A stretch of 64,000 nucleotides of DNA from Streptosporangium sp. NBC_01756. GTDB taxonomy: Bacteria > Actinomycetota > Actinomycetes > Streptosporangiales > Streptosporangiaceae. Below the pieces are notes generated by a model, which searched no databases, had not been told where the DNA came from, and saw only the letters and a program-made list of their open reading frames with translations. Shown piece by piece: positions 9,024 to 18,390 of this stretch. Location of the stretch: the NCBI RefSeq assembly GCF_035917975.1, contig NZ_CP109130.1, forward strand, positions 7,192,001 to 7,256,000, read 5' to 3'. How positions within the stretch are numbered: position 1 is the first letter of the stretch; every line of letters begins with the position of its first letter. The position numbers were made by a program, and so were the translations under genes.

Positions 9024-11924
9024 TCACCGTCCACCGGCGTTGAACGCGGCCACCGCAGCCAGAGCCTCAGCCGAGGCGGCGGCAGCGGGACGATCTCCGT
9101 ACGCGCGCGCGGTGGCGAGGGCCTGCCGGTAGTGGAAGCGGGCCTGACCGGCGTCCTGTTCGGCTTCCGCGACCCGGCCGAGGCCGGTGAGAATCCGCCA
9201 GCGCGTCTGCGCGGCGCCCATCGATGCCCGGCCGCAGTCTCGCAGCGCCCGGTCGTACAGCTCGCGGGCGGCCGGCAGATCGCCGTGCAGGCGCGCGACG
9301 TCCGCGAGCCCGCGCTGGGCGCCGGCCTGGGTCTCGGGCGTTCCGGCGCGGCGGGCGAACTCGATGGCGCGCTCGTACTCCGCGCGTGCGGCGGGCAGCC
9401 GGCCGGCGTCGGCCAGCCCGTCGGCGTTCCTGACGAGCAGCCTGGTCAGGTCCTCCACCGCGCCCAGCCGTCCCGCCAGGTCGATGGCCTCCGCCATCAG
9501 TGCGGCGAACCCCGTCTCGTCCGCGAGCCCGGCCATCTGCTCCAGGGCGGTGAGGACTCCCCAGCGGTCCCCGATCCCGCGAAACCCCTCCAGCGCGGTG
9601 CGGAACGCCCGCTCGGCGGTGTCCCGCTCGCCGTCGAGGAGGCTCTTGACCCCTGATTCCAGGCGGGTGAACGCGTGAGACCACGGATCGGCGGAGACCT
9701 CCCCGCCCGCGCGGTGGGGGCCGTTCACCATGAACCGCAGGACGTGCAGGAACGGGTAGCGGAGACGCCGATCGGCAAGGCGCTCCAGATGATCGCGCAG
9801 TCGCTGGTCGTGCACGTTGTCGGCGGCCGCGGCGTGCGCCAGGCACAGCGTGTACTCCTCTTCGAGGCCGGCGGGCGGCTCGTCGCCGATCGTCAGGAGC
9901 AGGCCGGCGGCCACCGCGGCTCGCTCGCCGGGCAGTCCCCGCAACTGCCCCTGCCACGCCAGGGCGGCGAGCAGGCGGAGCCCGAGCGTGGGGTCGGCCT
10001 GCGCCGCCCAGCGGAGCGCCGCGTGGAAGTTGCCGCGTTCGGCGTCGAGGCGGGCCAGCCACTCCAGCTGGTCAGGGTCGCGCAGGTGCGGCTCGGCGGC
10101 CTGGGCCAATTCGAGGAAGTACGCCGCGTGGGCCGCTCTCACCTGTTCCCGCTCGCCGTCGGCGGCCAGCCGCTCGGCGCAGAACTCATGGACGGTCTCC
10201 AGCATGCGGTACCGGCCCTCGCCGGCCTCCACCAGGGACTTGTCGACGAGGTCGGCGAGCAGTTCGACGACCTCGCCCTCGGACGGCCCGCAGACCCGGG
10301 CGGCCGCATGGAGCGGCGCGCCGCCGCTGAAGACCGTCAGCCGCGCGGCCAGCGCCTGTTCGGGGCGGCTCAGCAGGTCCCAGCTCCACCCGATGACCGA
10401 GCGGAGCGTCCGGTGCCGGGGCGCCGCCGAACGATCGCCACGCGACAGGAGCCGGAACCGGTCGTCCAGCCGGGCCTCGACCTCCTCCAGCGTCAGCGAC
10501 CGCATCCGCGCGGCCGCGAGCTCGATCGCCAGCGGCAGTCCGTCGAGCGCCCGGCAGACCCGCAGCACCGCGTCGACGTTGGCGTCGTCGATCAGGAAGC
10601 CGGGCCGCACGGCTGCGGCCCGGTCGGCGAACAGCCGCACCGCCGGATGGCCGAGCGCCTCCGGGCCGCCGCCCTCCAGGGGCAGCGGCGGGACCGGGTG
10701 CAGCGTCTCCCCGGTGATGCCCAGCCTCTCCCTGCTGGTGACCAGGATCCGCAGGTCCCGGCAGGCCGCCAGCAGCCGGCGGGCGAGCACGGAGACCTCG
10801 GCGGCGACGTGCTCGCAGTTGTCCAGGACGAGCAGCACCCGCCGATCGGCCAGCCCCGCGACCAGCCGTTCCACGGGGTCGATCGGCCCGGACAGCGCAG
10901 GCACCAGCCCGGCCTCGCGCAGGCCCAGCGCGTTGATCAGGACCTGCGGGGCTGCCGTACCGTCGGCGAGCGGGGCCAGGTCGACGAAGCGGACCTCATC
11001 CTGCTCCCGCCCGGCGGCCTCGACCGCCAGCCGGGTCTTGCCGACCCCGCCCGGCCCGGTGAGCGTGACCAGGCGTCGCTCGCCGAGCAGCGTGCGGACG
11101 CGTTCGAGGTCGCCGTCGCGCCCCACGAAACTGGTGAACTGGGCCGGAACGCCGTCTCCCGCCGCCTCGGCGGGCGAGGGCCCGGCGCGCAGCACCGCCA
11201 GGTGCACACCACCGAGCTCAGGGGAGGGATCGACACCGAGCTCGGTGGCCAGCGTCCGCCGCGCGTCTTCGAACACCTGGAGCGCCTCGGCCTGCCGGCC
11301 GCTGCCGTACAGGGCCCGCATGAGCTGTGCGCGCAGCCGTTCCCGCAGCGGATGCGCCGCCACGATCTCCGGCAGCTCCGCCGCCAGGTCGCGGTGCTCA
11401 CCGTGCGCCAACCGCGCCTCGACCAGGTCTTCGAGTACGGTGACCCGCAACTCCTCCAGCCTGGCGGCCGGCTCCCCGGCGAAGGGCGCGTCGATGACGT
11501 CGGCCAGCGCCGGCCCCCGCCACAGTCCCAGGGCCTCGCCCAGGAGCCGGGCGGCGCCACCGTGATCTCCGGCGGCGAGCACGTGCCGCCCTTCGCCGGC
11601 GAGCCGCTCGAATCGGTGCGCGTCGACGTCGTCGGGCTCGACGAGCAGCCGGTATCCGGCGGGACCGAACTGGAGCAGATCCTCTGTTTCGCCCGCAACC
11701 CCGAGCCGGCGACGCAGCCGGGACACCTGGGACTGCAGGGCGTGTGCCGCACCACTCGGCGCCTGCGGGCCGTACAGGCTCTCGACGAGCCGCCGCACGC
11801 CCACCGTCCGGCCCGCGTTCAGCAGCAGCACCGCCAGCAGCGCACGCAGCCGCGGTCCGCCGACGGCGACCGTCTCGCCGTCGGCGGACCACATCCCCAA
11901 GGCACCCAGGACACCGAATCGCAC
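9024..11924 (-). CDS. AfsR/SARP-like transcriptional regulator with BTAD and NB-ARC domains
   Basis: A 966-residue activator. Residues 1-95 form an OmpR-type winged helix (MRFGVLGALGMWSADG start, QSQVSRLRRRLG recognition region). Residues 96-245 are a bacterial transcriptional activation domain (DVDAHRFERLAGEGR to LATELGVDPSPEL). A STAND/NB-ARC ATPase follows, with Walker A GPGGVGKT at about 290-297 and LLVLDNCEHV as Walker B. The C-terminal 400 residues are Ala/Leu/Arg-rich helices of TPR type. Such proteins activate secondary-metabolite or stress genes in actinobacteria; the target here is unknown. The closest plausible neighbours are the SDR downstream and the glutamine-synthetase-like gene upstream, both on the same strand. 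Confidence 0.9.
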   Translation of the reverse strand: MRFGVLGALGMWSADGETVAVGGPRLRALLAVLLLNAGRTVGVRRLVESLYGPQAPSGAAHALQSQVSRLRRRLGVAGETEDLLQFGPAGYRLLVEPDDVDAHRFERLAGEGRHVLAAGDHGGAARLLGEALGLWRGPALADVIDAPFAGEPAARLEELRVTVLEDLVEARLAHGEHRDLAAELPEIVAAHPLRERLRAQLMRALYGSGRQAEALQVFEDARRTLATELGVDPSPELGGVHLAVLRAGPSPAEAAGDGVPAQFTSFVGRDGDLERVRTLLGERRLVTLTGPGGVGKTRLAVEAAGREQDEVRFVDLAPLADGTAAPQVLINALGLREAGLVPALSGPIDPVERLVAGLADRRVLLVLDNCEHVAAEVSVLARRLLAACRDLRILVTSRERLGITGETLHPVPPLPLEGGGPEALGHPAVRLFADRAAAVRPGFLIDDANVDAVLRVCRALDGLPLAIELAAARMRSLTLEEVEARLDDRFRLLSRGDRSAAPRHRTLRSVIGWSWDLLSRPEQALAARLTVFSGGAPLHAAARVCGPSEGEVVELLADLVDKSLVEAGEGRYRMLETVHEFCAERLAADGEREQVRAAHAAYFLELAQAAEPHLRDPDQLEWLARLDAERGNFHAALRWAAQADPTLGLRLLAALAWQGQLRGLPGERAAVAAGLLLTIGDEPPAGLEEEYTLCLAHAAAADNVHDQRLRDHLERLADRRLRYPFLHVLRFMVNGPHRAGGEVSADPWSHAFTRLESGVKSLLDGERDTAERAFRTALEGFRGIGDRWGVLTALEQMAGLADETGFAALMAEAIDLAGRLGAVEDLTRLLVRNADGLADAGRLPAARAEYERAIEFARRAGTPETQAGAQRGLADVARLHGDLPAARELYDRALRDCGRASMGAAQTRWRILTGLGRVAEAEQDAGQARFHYRQALATARAYGDRPAAAASAEALAAVAAFNAGGR

Positions 11925-12036
11925 GGCAGGCAGGATAGTCAGAAGCCGGTGAGGGCGGGCACGGCGGCGCCCGCCGTCTGCACCGTTGCGGTCATACGGT
12001 GCATGGCGTGGCGGGTCCGGAGTCCACGGCGGGTGT

Positions 12037-13431
12037 TCAGAAGACGCGGAAGTGGTGGAACAGTTCGTAGGCGGTGTCCTGGACGGCGAAGGCCCGGGCC
12101 TCGGAGCGTTTGACGGCCAGGTAGGCGGAGCCGCGCAGGGGGCCCAGGGCGTCCATGAGGACGTCGTCGGCCTCCAGCGCGTCGAGAGCCTCGTCCAGGG
12201 TGGTGGGGAGGCGGGGGACGCGTCCTTCGGGGAGGGTGGCCGGGTCGACGTTGACGGGCTCGCCGGGGTCGAGTCCGCGGCGGATGCCGTCGAGGCCGGC
12301 GTGCAGGACGGCGCCGAGGGAAAGGTAGGGGTTGGCCGAGGAGTCGGAGGGTTTGAACTCCAGGTTGGCCGAGGCTTCGGTGTCCTGCCCGGTGGGGGAG
12401 CAGATCCGTACCGCGGCCTCGCGGTTGTCCATGCCGTAGCAGGCGTAGGCGCTCGACCACATGCTCGGTGCCAGCCGGCGGAAGCTGTTGACCGAGCCGC
12501 AGGTCAGTGCGGTGAGCGCGGGGAGGTGGGCGATCAGGCCGCCGATGAAGCGGTAGGCGGTGGCCGACAGGCCGTAGCGGTCGGCGGGGTCGCTGAAGGC
12601 GTTGACCCGTAGTTCGGGGTCCCACAGGGACAGGTGCAGGTGGGCGCCGTTGCCCGCCTGGTCGGCGAGGGGTTTGGGGGCCAGGGAGGCCCACAGGGAC
12701 ATGCCGAGGGCGACGCCGCGGACGGTCTCGCGGTAGAGGACCTGGTTGTCGGCGGCGCGCATGGCGGTGGCGTGGCGGATGGAGAGTTCCTGCTGGCCGT
12801 GGCCGAGTTCGGGGTGGTAGTGCTCGACCTGCAGGCCCTGGGTCTCCATGGCGTGGACCAGGCGCATCGTGTAGTCGTGGGCCGTGTCGAAGCCGGTGGT
12901 GGAGTAGCAGAGGCTGTCGTCGACCGGGATCAGCCGGTCCAGGCCGCCTCCCGGGTCGGCCGTCCGGCGGCCGAGGGTGAACTCGGGTTCGTAGGCGGCG
13001 ACGGCGACGTGGCCCTCGGCGGCCAGGGTGGCGATCGCCTCGCGCAGGAAGGTGCGCGGGCAGCCGGGCCAGGGGGAGCCGTCGATCCGGCGCAGGTCCG
13101 ACAGCATGGCGGCGGCGCCGGGGGCGTAGGGGAGGGGGACGAAGGTGGTCGGGTCGGGGACGAGGCGGACCTCACCGACCGGGCCGAGGTGTTCGACGTT
13201 CTGGAGCTGGTCGAGCATGTTCATCGCCATCATGGCCACGGTGTGCCCGATGCCGGTGGTGAAGCGTTCAGGCAGCCGGGAGCGTGAGACGGCCTTGCCC
13301 CGGATCACTCCGCCGTGGTCGGCGTAGAGGAAACGGATCAGCTCGATGTGCTCGGTCTCGGCGTGTTCGATGGCACGCAGGGCCACCGGGCCGAGCAGAT
13401 GGACTCCGATGCCGCTGTGACGATCTCCCAT
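12037..13431 (-). CDS. Glutamine synthetase-like protein (GlnA3/GlnA4 type)
   Basis: A 464-residue member of the glutamine synthetase superfamily, shorter and more diverged than housekeeping GlnA. The N-terminal beta-grasp begins HIELIRFLYADHGGVIRGKAV. Catalytic-barrel motifs include AAYEPEFTL and EHYHPELGHGQQELSIR for the metal-binding glutamates, GNGAHLHLSLWD for ATP/ammonia, and NREAAVRICSP with ANLEFKPSDSSANPYL for the substrate and adenylation-loop region. Homologues in Streptomyces ligate glutamate to polyamines or ethanolamine rather than to ammonia, and I expect the same kind of role here. An ATG at 13431 is used. It is upstream of the AfsR-like gene on the same strand. Confidence 0.88.
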   Translation of the reverse strand: MGDRHSGIGVHLLGPVALRAIEHAETEHIELIRFLYADHGGVIRGKAVSRSRLPERFTTGIGHTVAMMAMNMLDQLQNVEHLGPVGEVRLVPDPTTFVPLPYAPGAAAMLSDLRRIDGSPWPGCPRTFLREAIATLAAEGHVAVAAYEPEFTLGRRTADPGGGLDRLIPVDDSLCYSTTGFDTAHDYTMRLVHAMETQGLQVEHYHPELGHGQQELSIRHATAMRAADNQVLYRETVRGVALGMSLWASLAPKPLADQAGNGAHLHLSLWDPELRVNAFSDPADRYGLSATAYRFIGGLIAHLPALTALTCGSVNSFRRLAPSMWSSAYACYGMDNREAAVRICSPTGQDTEASANLEFKPSDSSANPYLSLGAVLHAGLDGIRRGLDPGEPVNVDPATLPEGRVPRLPTTLDEALDALEADDVLMDALGPLRGSAYLAVKRSEARAFAVQDTAYELFHHFRVF

Positions 13432-13583
13432 GCTCTCTGCGTAACACGTCTGTGCGGGCAGGCAAAGTACATCGGGGAGTGGCTCGGTCTACTGGAGGGT
13501 GCGCGCTCCCGCGTGGATCGGACGGGAGCGCCGGGAGAGGGTCGGCAACATGAGTCAGGGGCGGAGCAAACCTCCGCCGGCGG

Positions 13584-13745
13584 TCAGCTCAGCACACGTG
13601 TGAAGAACAGGGCCAGTTGGTCCGCTCCCCTCACGATCCCGTCGAAGACTCCGGTCACCGCGTCCGCCGCCTGGGCGGGTTTGGTGAACAGATAAAAGGC
13701 CACGAACGCCACCGCTACGTAGGTAGCGACCTTTTTGACCTGCAT
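13584..13745 (-). CDS. 53-residue membrane-anchored miniprotein
   Basis: An intact short gene with an AGGAGG ribosome-binding site six bases before its ATG. The product begins MQVKKVATYVAVAFVAFYLF, a basic N terminus followed by one transmembrane helix, then TKPAQAADAVTGVFDGIVRG and a second amphipathic stretch ADQLALFFTRVLS. The helix could be a signal anchor, and the AQA-A sequence resembles a signal peptidase site, so a small secreted peptide is also possible. I know no function. An inverted repeat GCGGAG/CTCCGC (13561-13577) follows its stop and may act as terminator. Confidence 0.65.
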   Translation of the reverse strand: MQVKKVATYVAVAFVAFYLFTKPAQAADAVTGVFDGIVRGADQLALFFTRVLS

Positions 13746-14161
13746 GGGGGCCTCCTGCGGTTCCAGTCCCAGCCTTACATACCCGGATTTTAAGGACCTC
13801 TGGCATCTTCGGCCCGGGTGGCTCCCGGATTTTGTTGATCATACCTGTCCGGCCGGGGCGAGCCATGGCCAGATCGCTGGATTGGCATGAGTCCCCCTAC
13901 GCCATCGTGCGGTGGGAAGGGTCACATGTCCAACCCTTACTGCCATATGTACCGGTAGGGGTAGGCCCGGGGCTCCGGCGAGGGGCGACACGGAGGTCGT
14001 CGCTGTCGGCCGGTGGGCGGCTCTGGCACCGGTGAAGCCCGGGATCCGGCGTCGTCAGCCGCCTGAACGCCTACTCGCCGACCGGCCGGCGTCTCCCGCA
14101 GGATGCGCCGGCCGGAGACACGCGCGACGCGACTTCGGGCACCCCACTTCGGGCACCCGGA
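13746..14161. other. Intergenic region with no supported gene
   Basis: About 415 bases upstream of the miniprotein and downstream of the large subtilase. A + strand ATG at 13865 opens 56 codons starting MARSLDWHESPYAIVRWEG, but the tail is Arg/Ser-rich low-complexity sequence and I do not count it as a gene. An inverted repeat CCGGCCGGCG / CGCCGGCCGG at 14082-14115 and a short direct repeat ACTTCGGGCACCC near 14133-14159 are present. The ATTTTAAGGACC and ATTTTGTTGATCATAC stretches around 13787-13846 are AT-rich for this genome and may hold the promoter of the miniprotein. Confidence 0.5.
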
Positions 14162-14191
14162 ACCGGGGCGGCGGATGGCAGCCGCCCCGGT
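14162..14191 (-). terminator. Terminator hairpin of the large subtilase gene
   Basis: An 11-bp stem, ACCGGGGCGGC / GCCGCCCCGGT, with an eight-base loop, starting nine bases after the stop codon of the subtilase gene. No T-tract, as is usual in GC-rich actinobacteria. Confidence 0.65.
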
Positions 14192-14199
14192 CCGGCTCG

Positions 14200-17100
14200 T
14201 CAGCGCAGGCTGAAGGCCCGCGTCACAGTGTGCTTGAGCCGGTTGCCCGCCTCGTCCCACGCCTCGGCCTTCAGGCTGACCGCTCCCTTGGTCGCGGCGA
14301 GCGCCGGGTACTTCGTGGTGGCGCGGTAGGTGCCGTCGTGCTTCCGTTTCACCTCGACGGGCCGCCAGGTGGCGCCGTCGTCGGTGCTCGCCCACAGCTT
14401 GAGCCCGGCGATCTTCGGCATCCTGCCCCCTGACGGGGCGTGGTAGGGCTCGACGGTGAAGGTGTGGGACCTGCCGGCCGCCACGGTGTTGTCCATTCTC
14501 AGCTCACGGCCCAGGTCGTAGCCGACGAACACGGCCTGCGTGGGCCCGCACTCCTTGGCGGCGCCCTGGATGATCTGGCCGATGCAGATGAAGCCGGGCT
14601 GCGGCGTGCCCTTGACGGGCCGGGAGGCGAAGGTCCACTCGGCCTCCTCCCCCTCCTTCTTCGCGGTGAGCCGGTAGGCGCCCGGCCCCTGAGGGATGGT
14701 GAAGGCGGGCGCGTTCTTCAGCGACGGGTCGAGCGGAGCCTTCGGGAGCTCCACGTCGTCCCGGTAGAACTTCACCTCATAGGCCGGGTTGAGCATGCCC
14801 GGGTTCCAGAACCGGTTGCTGAAGTCCCTGTCCTCCAGCACCCCGTTCGTGACGCCGATCTCGGCCCACAGCACGTCGCCCTCCACGCAGATGGCGCAGC
14901 GCAGGGTCGTGCCCTGCTGGGTTCCCGGCGCCGCCTTCGGGTCGGGGATCGACAGCGCCTTCGCCGGGGCCGACGCGGCGCCGAGCGTGGACGGCGTGGC
15001 GAACCACTGCTGACTGGTGCGCGTCGGCCGGTCGAACGCCTCGGTCCGGTACCGGGTCTCGTAGGTGGTCGTCTCGTCGAGGCTCAGCGCGGTCATGCCG
15101 TGCAGGTGCGTGACCTTGGGATCGAGCGGGCCGACCCACTCCGACCGGCTGCGGGGCCCGGTGAAGGCCACCGCGCCCCACTCGGACACCGACGTCGCCT
15201 CCATGAACAGGTCGTCCTGCTTCCAGAGGTAGCGGAAGTCCTGGAAGCCGGCCGGCTGGGAGGAGTGCACGTCCAGGTCCACCTGGGCCAGGTTCCTCGC
15301 ACCGAGGTCGTAGCGCATCGAGGCGGGGACCCTGCCCTCCACGTACGGCTTGAGCACGTAGGTGTAGGGAGTCTCGGGAGTCCCGGTCACCCTGACGGTG
15401 ACCGGCCCGGCCGCGAGGCGTCCGCGCAGGTCCATGGCCTCCTGGTAGGACACCGAGACGTTGCTGACGCCCACCGGCTTGGGGTCGCCGGTGAGCGGCT
15501 TCTGGATGATGTCCAGCGGGATCGTGCAGTTCGTGCCCTTCGCAGGGAAGTCAACGATGCCGGCGGCGCCGGCGTCCCTGATCGGGCCGATCCGCTCGAC
15601 CTGCAGGCCGCAGACCGGGCCGATCCCCCCCTCGCCTCGGTCGGCCTCCACCAGTGCCAGCTTGCCGCGCAGGTCCTTCCCCGCGAGGTCCTCGGGCCGG
15701 CCCAGGCCGACGTCGACGACCTGCAGGTCCTGCGTTCCGGTGAACGGCACGAAGCCGGGGTGGAAGCTCTGCTGGTCGAGGCGCTCGTGCTGCGGCGTCG
15801 CCGGGTGCAGCGTGGTCCGCTTGCGCCCGGTCACGCTCATGGCCACCTCGGCCTGCCCCAGCGTCCATGCGGTCGCGAACCTGAACGCGCCCTTGGTGAC
15901 CTTCTCGGTCGGCAGCACCCACATCTTGTCCCACGGCTTAGCCGGCGCCGACCCCGCCCAGGTCTCGCCGCCGGCGGTGGTCCGCTGGAAGAAGCCGTAA
16001 GAGTTGCTGTTCAGCGGCTCGGCCGGCTTGGGGGTGTCGAAGCGCAGCTGCGAGGCTTTCCTGACGTCGAGCGTGATCTCCGTGTCGCTCTCGACGGCGA
16101 CCTGCGGGTTCATCAGCCAGGCGGTGTTGTTCCTGTCGTCGCCGTCGGACCAGGAGGCGAGCTGGGTCACGCTCACCGTCCCCTCGGGGACGCGGACGGC
16201 GACGGTGCCCTCGCCGACGAGCGCCTGGTCGCCGAGGAGGCCCAGGTTCCCGTCCACGTCGATGGCGTACTGGGTGCTCGGGTTGAGCGGCTTGCCGTCC
16301 CTGCCGATCGTGTGCACGGTGAGCGTGTGCATGGGGGCCTCGCGCACGGCACCCACGGGCGTGGTCAGCCGCACGTCGCCGGCCTGCGCGATGACCGTCC
16401 CGGTGAAGCGGCCGATCTCCAGGCCGGCGGGGTCCAGCGTGACGGTGGTCGTGGCCGTGCCGGACGCGGGGACGGTCAGTGAGGACTCCGTCGTCAGCGC
16501 GCCCTCGATCGCCGGCCCGCGCACGTCGCGCAGCGCGCCGGTCAGCGTGAGCGTGACCGGTTCCGAGCCCAGGTTGGTGTAGCTGATCTTCCGTTCGAGC
16601 TTCGCGCCCGGATCGCTCACCGAGGCGAAGTCGGCGGCCGGGGTGGTGGCGAAGACCGTCTGCCGATGCGCGCGGGCCAGGTCGACCCGGCCCGCGCCCT
16701 GCTCGTAGACGGCGAGCGCGTCGTCCTTGGCCGTCGACATCAGGGCCGTCTTGATCAGCGGCCCCTTCCAGTCGGGGTGCTGCTGGGCCATGATCGCCGC
16801 GGCCCCGGCCACGTGCGGGGTGGCCATCGAGGTGCCGTTCGCCTTGGTGTAGTACTCGTCGACCGGGGCGCCCATCGAGGTACCGGCCGCGCGGCCGGCC
16901 GTGATGTCGACGCCGGGGGCGGCGATGTCGGGCTTCAGCGCCATGTCGCCGAAGCGCGGGCCCTGGCTGGAGAAGCCGGCCAGTCGGTCGCTCTTGTCGA
17001 CGGCGGCCACGGTGAGGGCCGCGTCGGCCGCGCCGGGGGCATCGACCGATCCGACCTTGCCGGCGTTGCCGGCGGCGACGACGAACAGCGCGCCGCTGGC

Positions 17101-18186
17101 GGCGGTCAGCTCGTTGACGGCCTGGCTCACCGGGTCGGTGCCGTCGGTGACCCCGCCTCCGAGGCTCATGCTGATCACCTTGGCGCCGCTGGCGGCCGCC
17201 CACTCCATGCCGTCGATGAGCCAGGAGTCCTGGCCGCTGCCGCCGTTGCTGAGCACCTTGCCGACCAGGAGGTCCGCGCCGGGCGCGACGCCCTTGTTCT
17301 TCCCGCCTGATGCGGCTCCGCTGCCCGCGATCGTGGTGGCCACGTGGGTGCCGTGTCCCATGAGGTCCTGCACGGCCTCGTCCGGCACGAACGACCGGGA
17401 GCCGGCGATCTTCCCCTTCAGGTCGGGGTGGCCGGCGTCGACACCGGTGTCCAGCACCGCGACCTTGACGCCGGCGCCGTCGTGGCCGCCCGCCCATGCC
17501 TCGGGCGCGCCGATCATCGGGACGCTCTCCGCGAGGTCCATCTTGATCTTGCCGTCGAGCCAGATCTTGGAGATCCCGCCGGCGAGCCTGGCCGCGCCAG
17601 GGGTGAAGGAGCCGCGGACGGCCTGCCAGAATGTGCCGGACTCGCCCTTGGTCACCTCGACCGCGGCCCCGTGGACGCTCTCCAGGGTGTGCGTGGGCAC
17701 GCTGGCCGGGATGGCGTCGGCCGTGCTCTTGAGCGAGGCGGCGGCGGGCGCGCCCTGGTACTGCACGATGACCGGGACCTGCGCGGTCGCGTCGTCGGTG
17801 TAGCCGTTCTCGGCCAGGTACTTCACGTTGAACAGCCGGCGGTCGAGCTTGCCCGCGTCGATGGCGGGCATCGCGTCGCTCGGCAGGACGTAGAGGCCGT
17901 CGGGGCCGCTCAGCGTGGCGAGCGTGGGCAGGTCGCCGTCCGGCCGCGGGACGGGCTCGGTGTCGACGGCGTACCTGCCGGCGCCCATGTCGGTGAGCCT
18001 GACCTTGTCTCCGGTGATCAGGGTGACGGCGTGGACGCCGGCACCCAGGCCGGACAACGGGACGGACGGCGGGACGGACGGCGGGACGGCGGCCGCGGCC
18101 GGTTCCGGCTCGGCCTGGGCGGCCGGCGGGGGAAGCGCCGCGAGGAGCGCGAGCGCGGTCGCGGCGGCGTACAGGGACTTCTTCAC
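14200..18186 (-). CDS. Very large secreted S8 family (subtilisin-like) serine peptidase
   Basis: A 1328-residue exported protease. The GTG at 18186 starts VKKSLYAAATALALLAALPP, a clear signal peptide ending near AQA; a second GTG lies two codons earlier, and an upstream ATG at 18270 would bury the signal, so I reject it. A propeptide-like region precedes the catalytic domain. The triad is Asp in VAVLDTGVDAGHPD (about residue 246), His in GHGTHVATTIAG (about 278) and Ser in NGTSMATPHVAGA. The C-terminal 800 residues contain a PA-like insert, GIVDFPAKGTNC, and beta-rich domains that probably bind substrate. A LuxR-type regulator lies just upstream on the same strand. Confidence 0.9.
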   Translation of the reverse strand: MKKSLYAAATALALLAALPPPAAQAEPEPAAAAVPPSVPPSVPLSGLGAGVHAVTLITGDKVRLTDMGAGRYAVDTEPVPRPDGDLPTLATLSGPDGLYVLPSDAMPAIDAGKLDRRLFNVKYLAENGYTDDATAQVPVIVQYQGAPAAASLKSTADAIPASVPTHTLESVHGAAVEVTKGESGTFWQAVRGSFTPGAARLAGGISKIWLDGKIKMDLAESVPMIGAPEAWAGGHDGAGVKVAVLDTGVDAGHPDLKGKIAGSRSFVPDEAVQDLMGHGTHVATTIAGSGAASGGKNKGVAPGADLLVGKVLSNGGSGQDSWLIDGMEWAAASGAKVISMSLGGGVTDGTDPVSQAVNELTAASGALFVVAAGNAGKVGSVDAPGAADAALTVAAVDKSDRLAGFSSQGPRFGDMALKPDIAAPGVDITAGRAAGTSMGAPVDEYYTKANGTSMATPHVAGAAAIMAQQHPDWKGPLIKTALMSTAKDDALAVYEQGAGRVDLARAHRQTVFATTPAADFASVSDPGAKLERKISYTNLGSEPVTLTLTGALRDVRGPAIEGALTTESSLTVPASGTATTTVTLDPAGLEIGRFTGTVIAQAGDVRLTTPVGAVREAPMHTLTVHTIGRDGKPLNPSTQYAIDVDGNLGLLGDQALVGEGTVAVRVPEGTVSVTQLASWSDGDDRNNTAWLMNPQVAVESDTEITLDVRKASQLRFDTPKPAEPLNSNSYGFFQRTTAGGETWAGSAPAKPWDKMWVLPTEKVTKGAFRFATAWTLGQAEVAMSVTGRKRTTLHPATPQHERLDQQSFHPGFVPFTGTQDLQVVDVGLGRPEDLAGKDLRGKLALVEADRGEGGIGPVCGLQVERIGPIRDAGAAGIVDFPAKGTNCTIPLDIIQKPLTGDPKPVGVSNVSVSYQEAMDLRGRLAAGPVTVRVTGTPETPYTYVLKPYVEGRVPASMRYDLGARNLAQVDLDVHSSQPAGFQDFRYLWKQDDLFMEATSVSEWGAVAFTGPRSRSEWVGPLDPKVTHLHGMTALSLDETTTYETRYRTEAFDRPTRTSQQWFATPSTLGAASAPAKALSIPDPKAAPGTQQGTTLRCAICVEGDVLWAEIGVTNGVLEDRDFSNRFWNPGMLNPAYEVKFYRDDVELPKAPLDPSLKNAPAFTIPQGPGAYRLTAKKEGEEAEWTFASRPVKGTPQPGFICIGQIIQGAAKECGPTQAVFVGYDLGRELRMDNTVAAGRSHTFTVEPYHAPSGGRMPKIAGLKLWASTDDGATWRPVEVKRKHDGTYRATTKYPALAATKGAVSLKAEAWDEAGNRLKHTVTRAFSLR

Positions 18187-18373
18187 GGGCACAGGGGGGA
18201 CTGCCTTTCCGCAGGGGTGATGCTCATACCGGCTCGAAACCGTCAGGAGGCGCGAGTTCCAACTTCGCATCCGGCTCAGGTCCAGTCTCTGGCTCGGTCT
18301 CTGGTTCGGGGTCGGGGGCGGACATGAAGCAAGCCTGGGGGCCGACCGCTGGGAGGAGTTATGGGGAACCCCT

Positions 18374-18387
18374 GGGGAAAACTCCCC
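18374..18387 (-). terminator. Short hairpin after the LAL regulator
   Basis: Just beyond the stop of the regulator the sequence GGGGA-AAAC-TCCCC can fold, and a second GGGGAACCCC lies next to it at 18363-18372. It may terminate the regulator transcript or form part of the subtilase promoter region. Weak evidence. Confidence 0.35.
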
Positions 18388-18390
18388 AAT

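Noticed and set aside
9067..12113. Long + strand frames opposite the AfsR-like regulator
   Set aside because: They contain no recognisable domain, and the opposite strand encodes a complete winged helix-BTAD-NB-ARC protein.
13865..14035. Possible 56-codon + strand gene starting MARSLDWHESPYAI
   Set aside because: No convincing conservation signal, the second half is low-complexity Arg/Ser sequence and it ends inside a region of inverted repeats.
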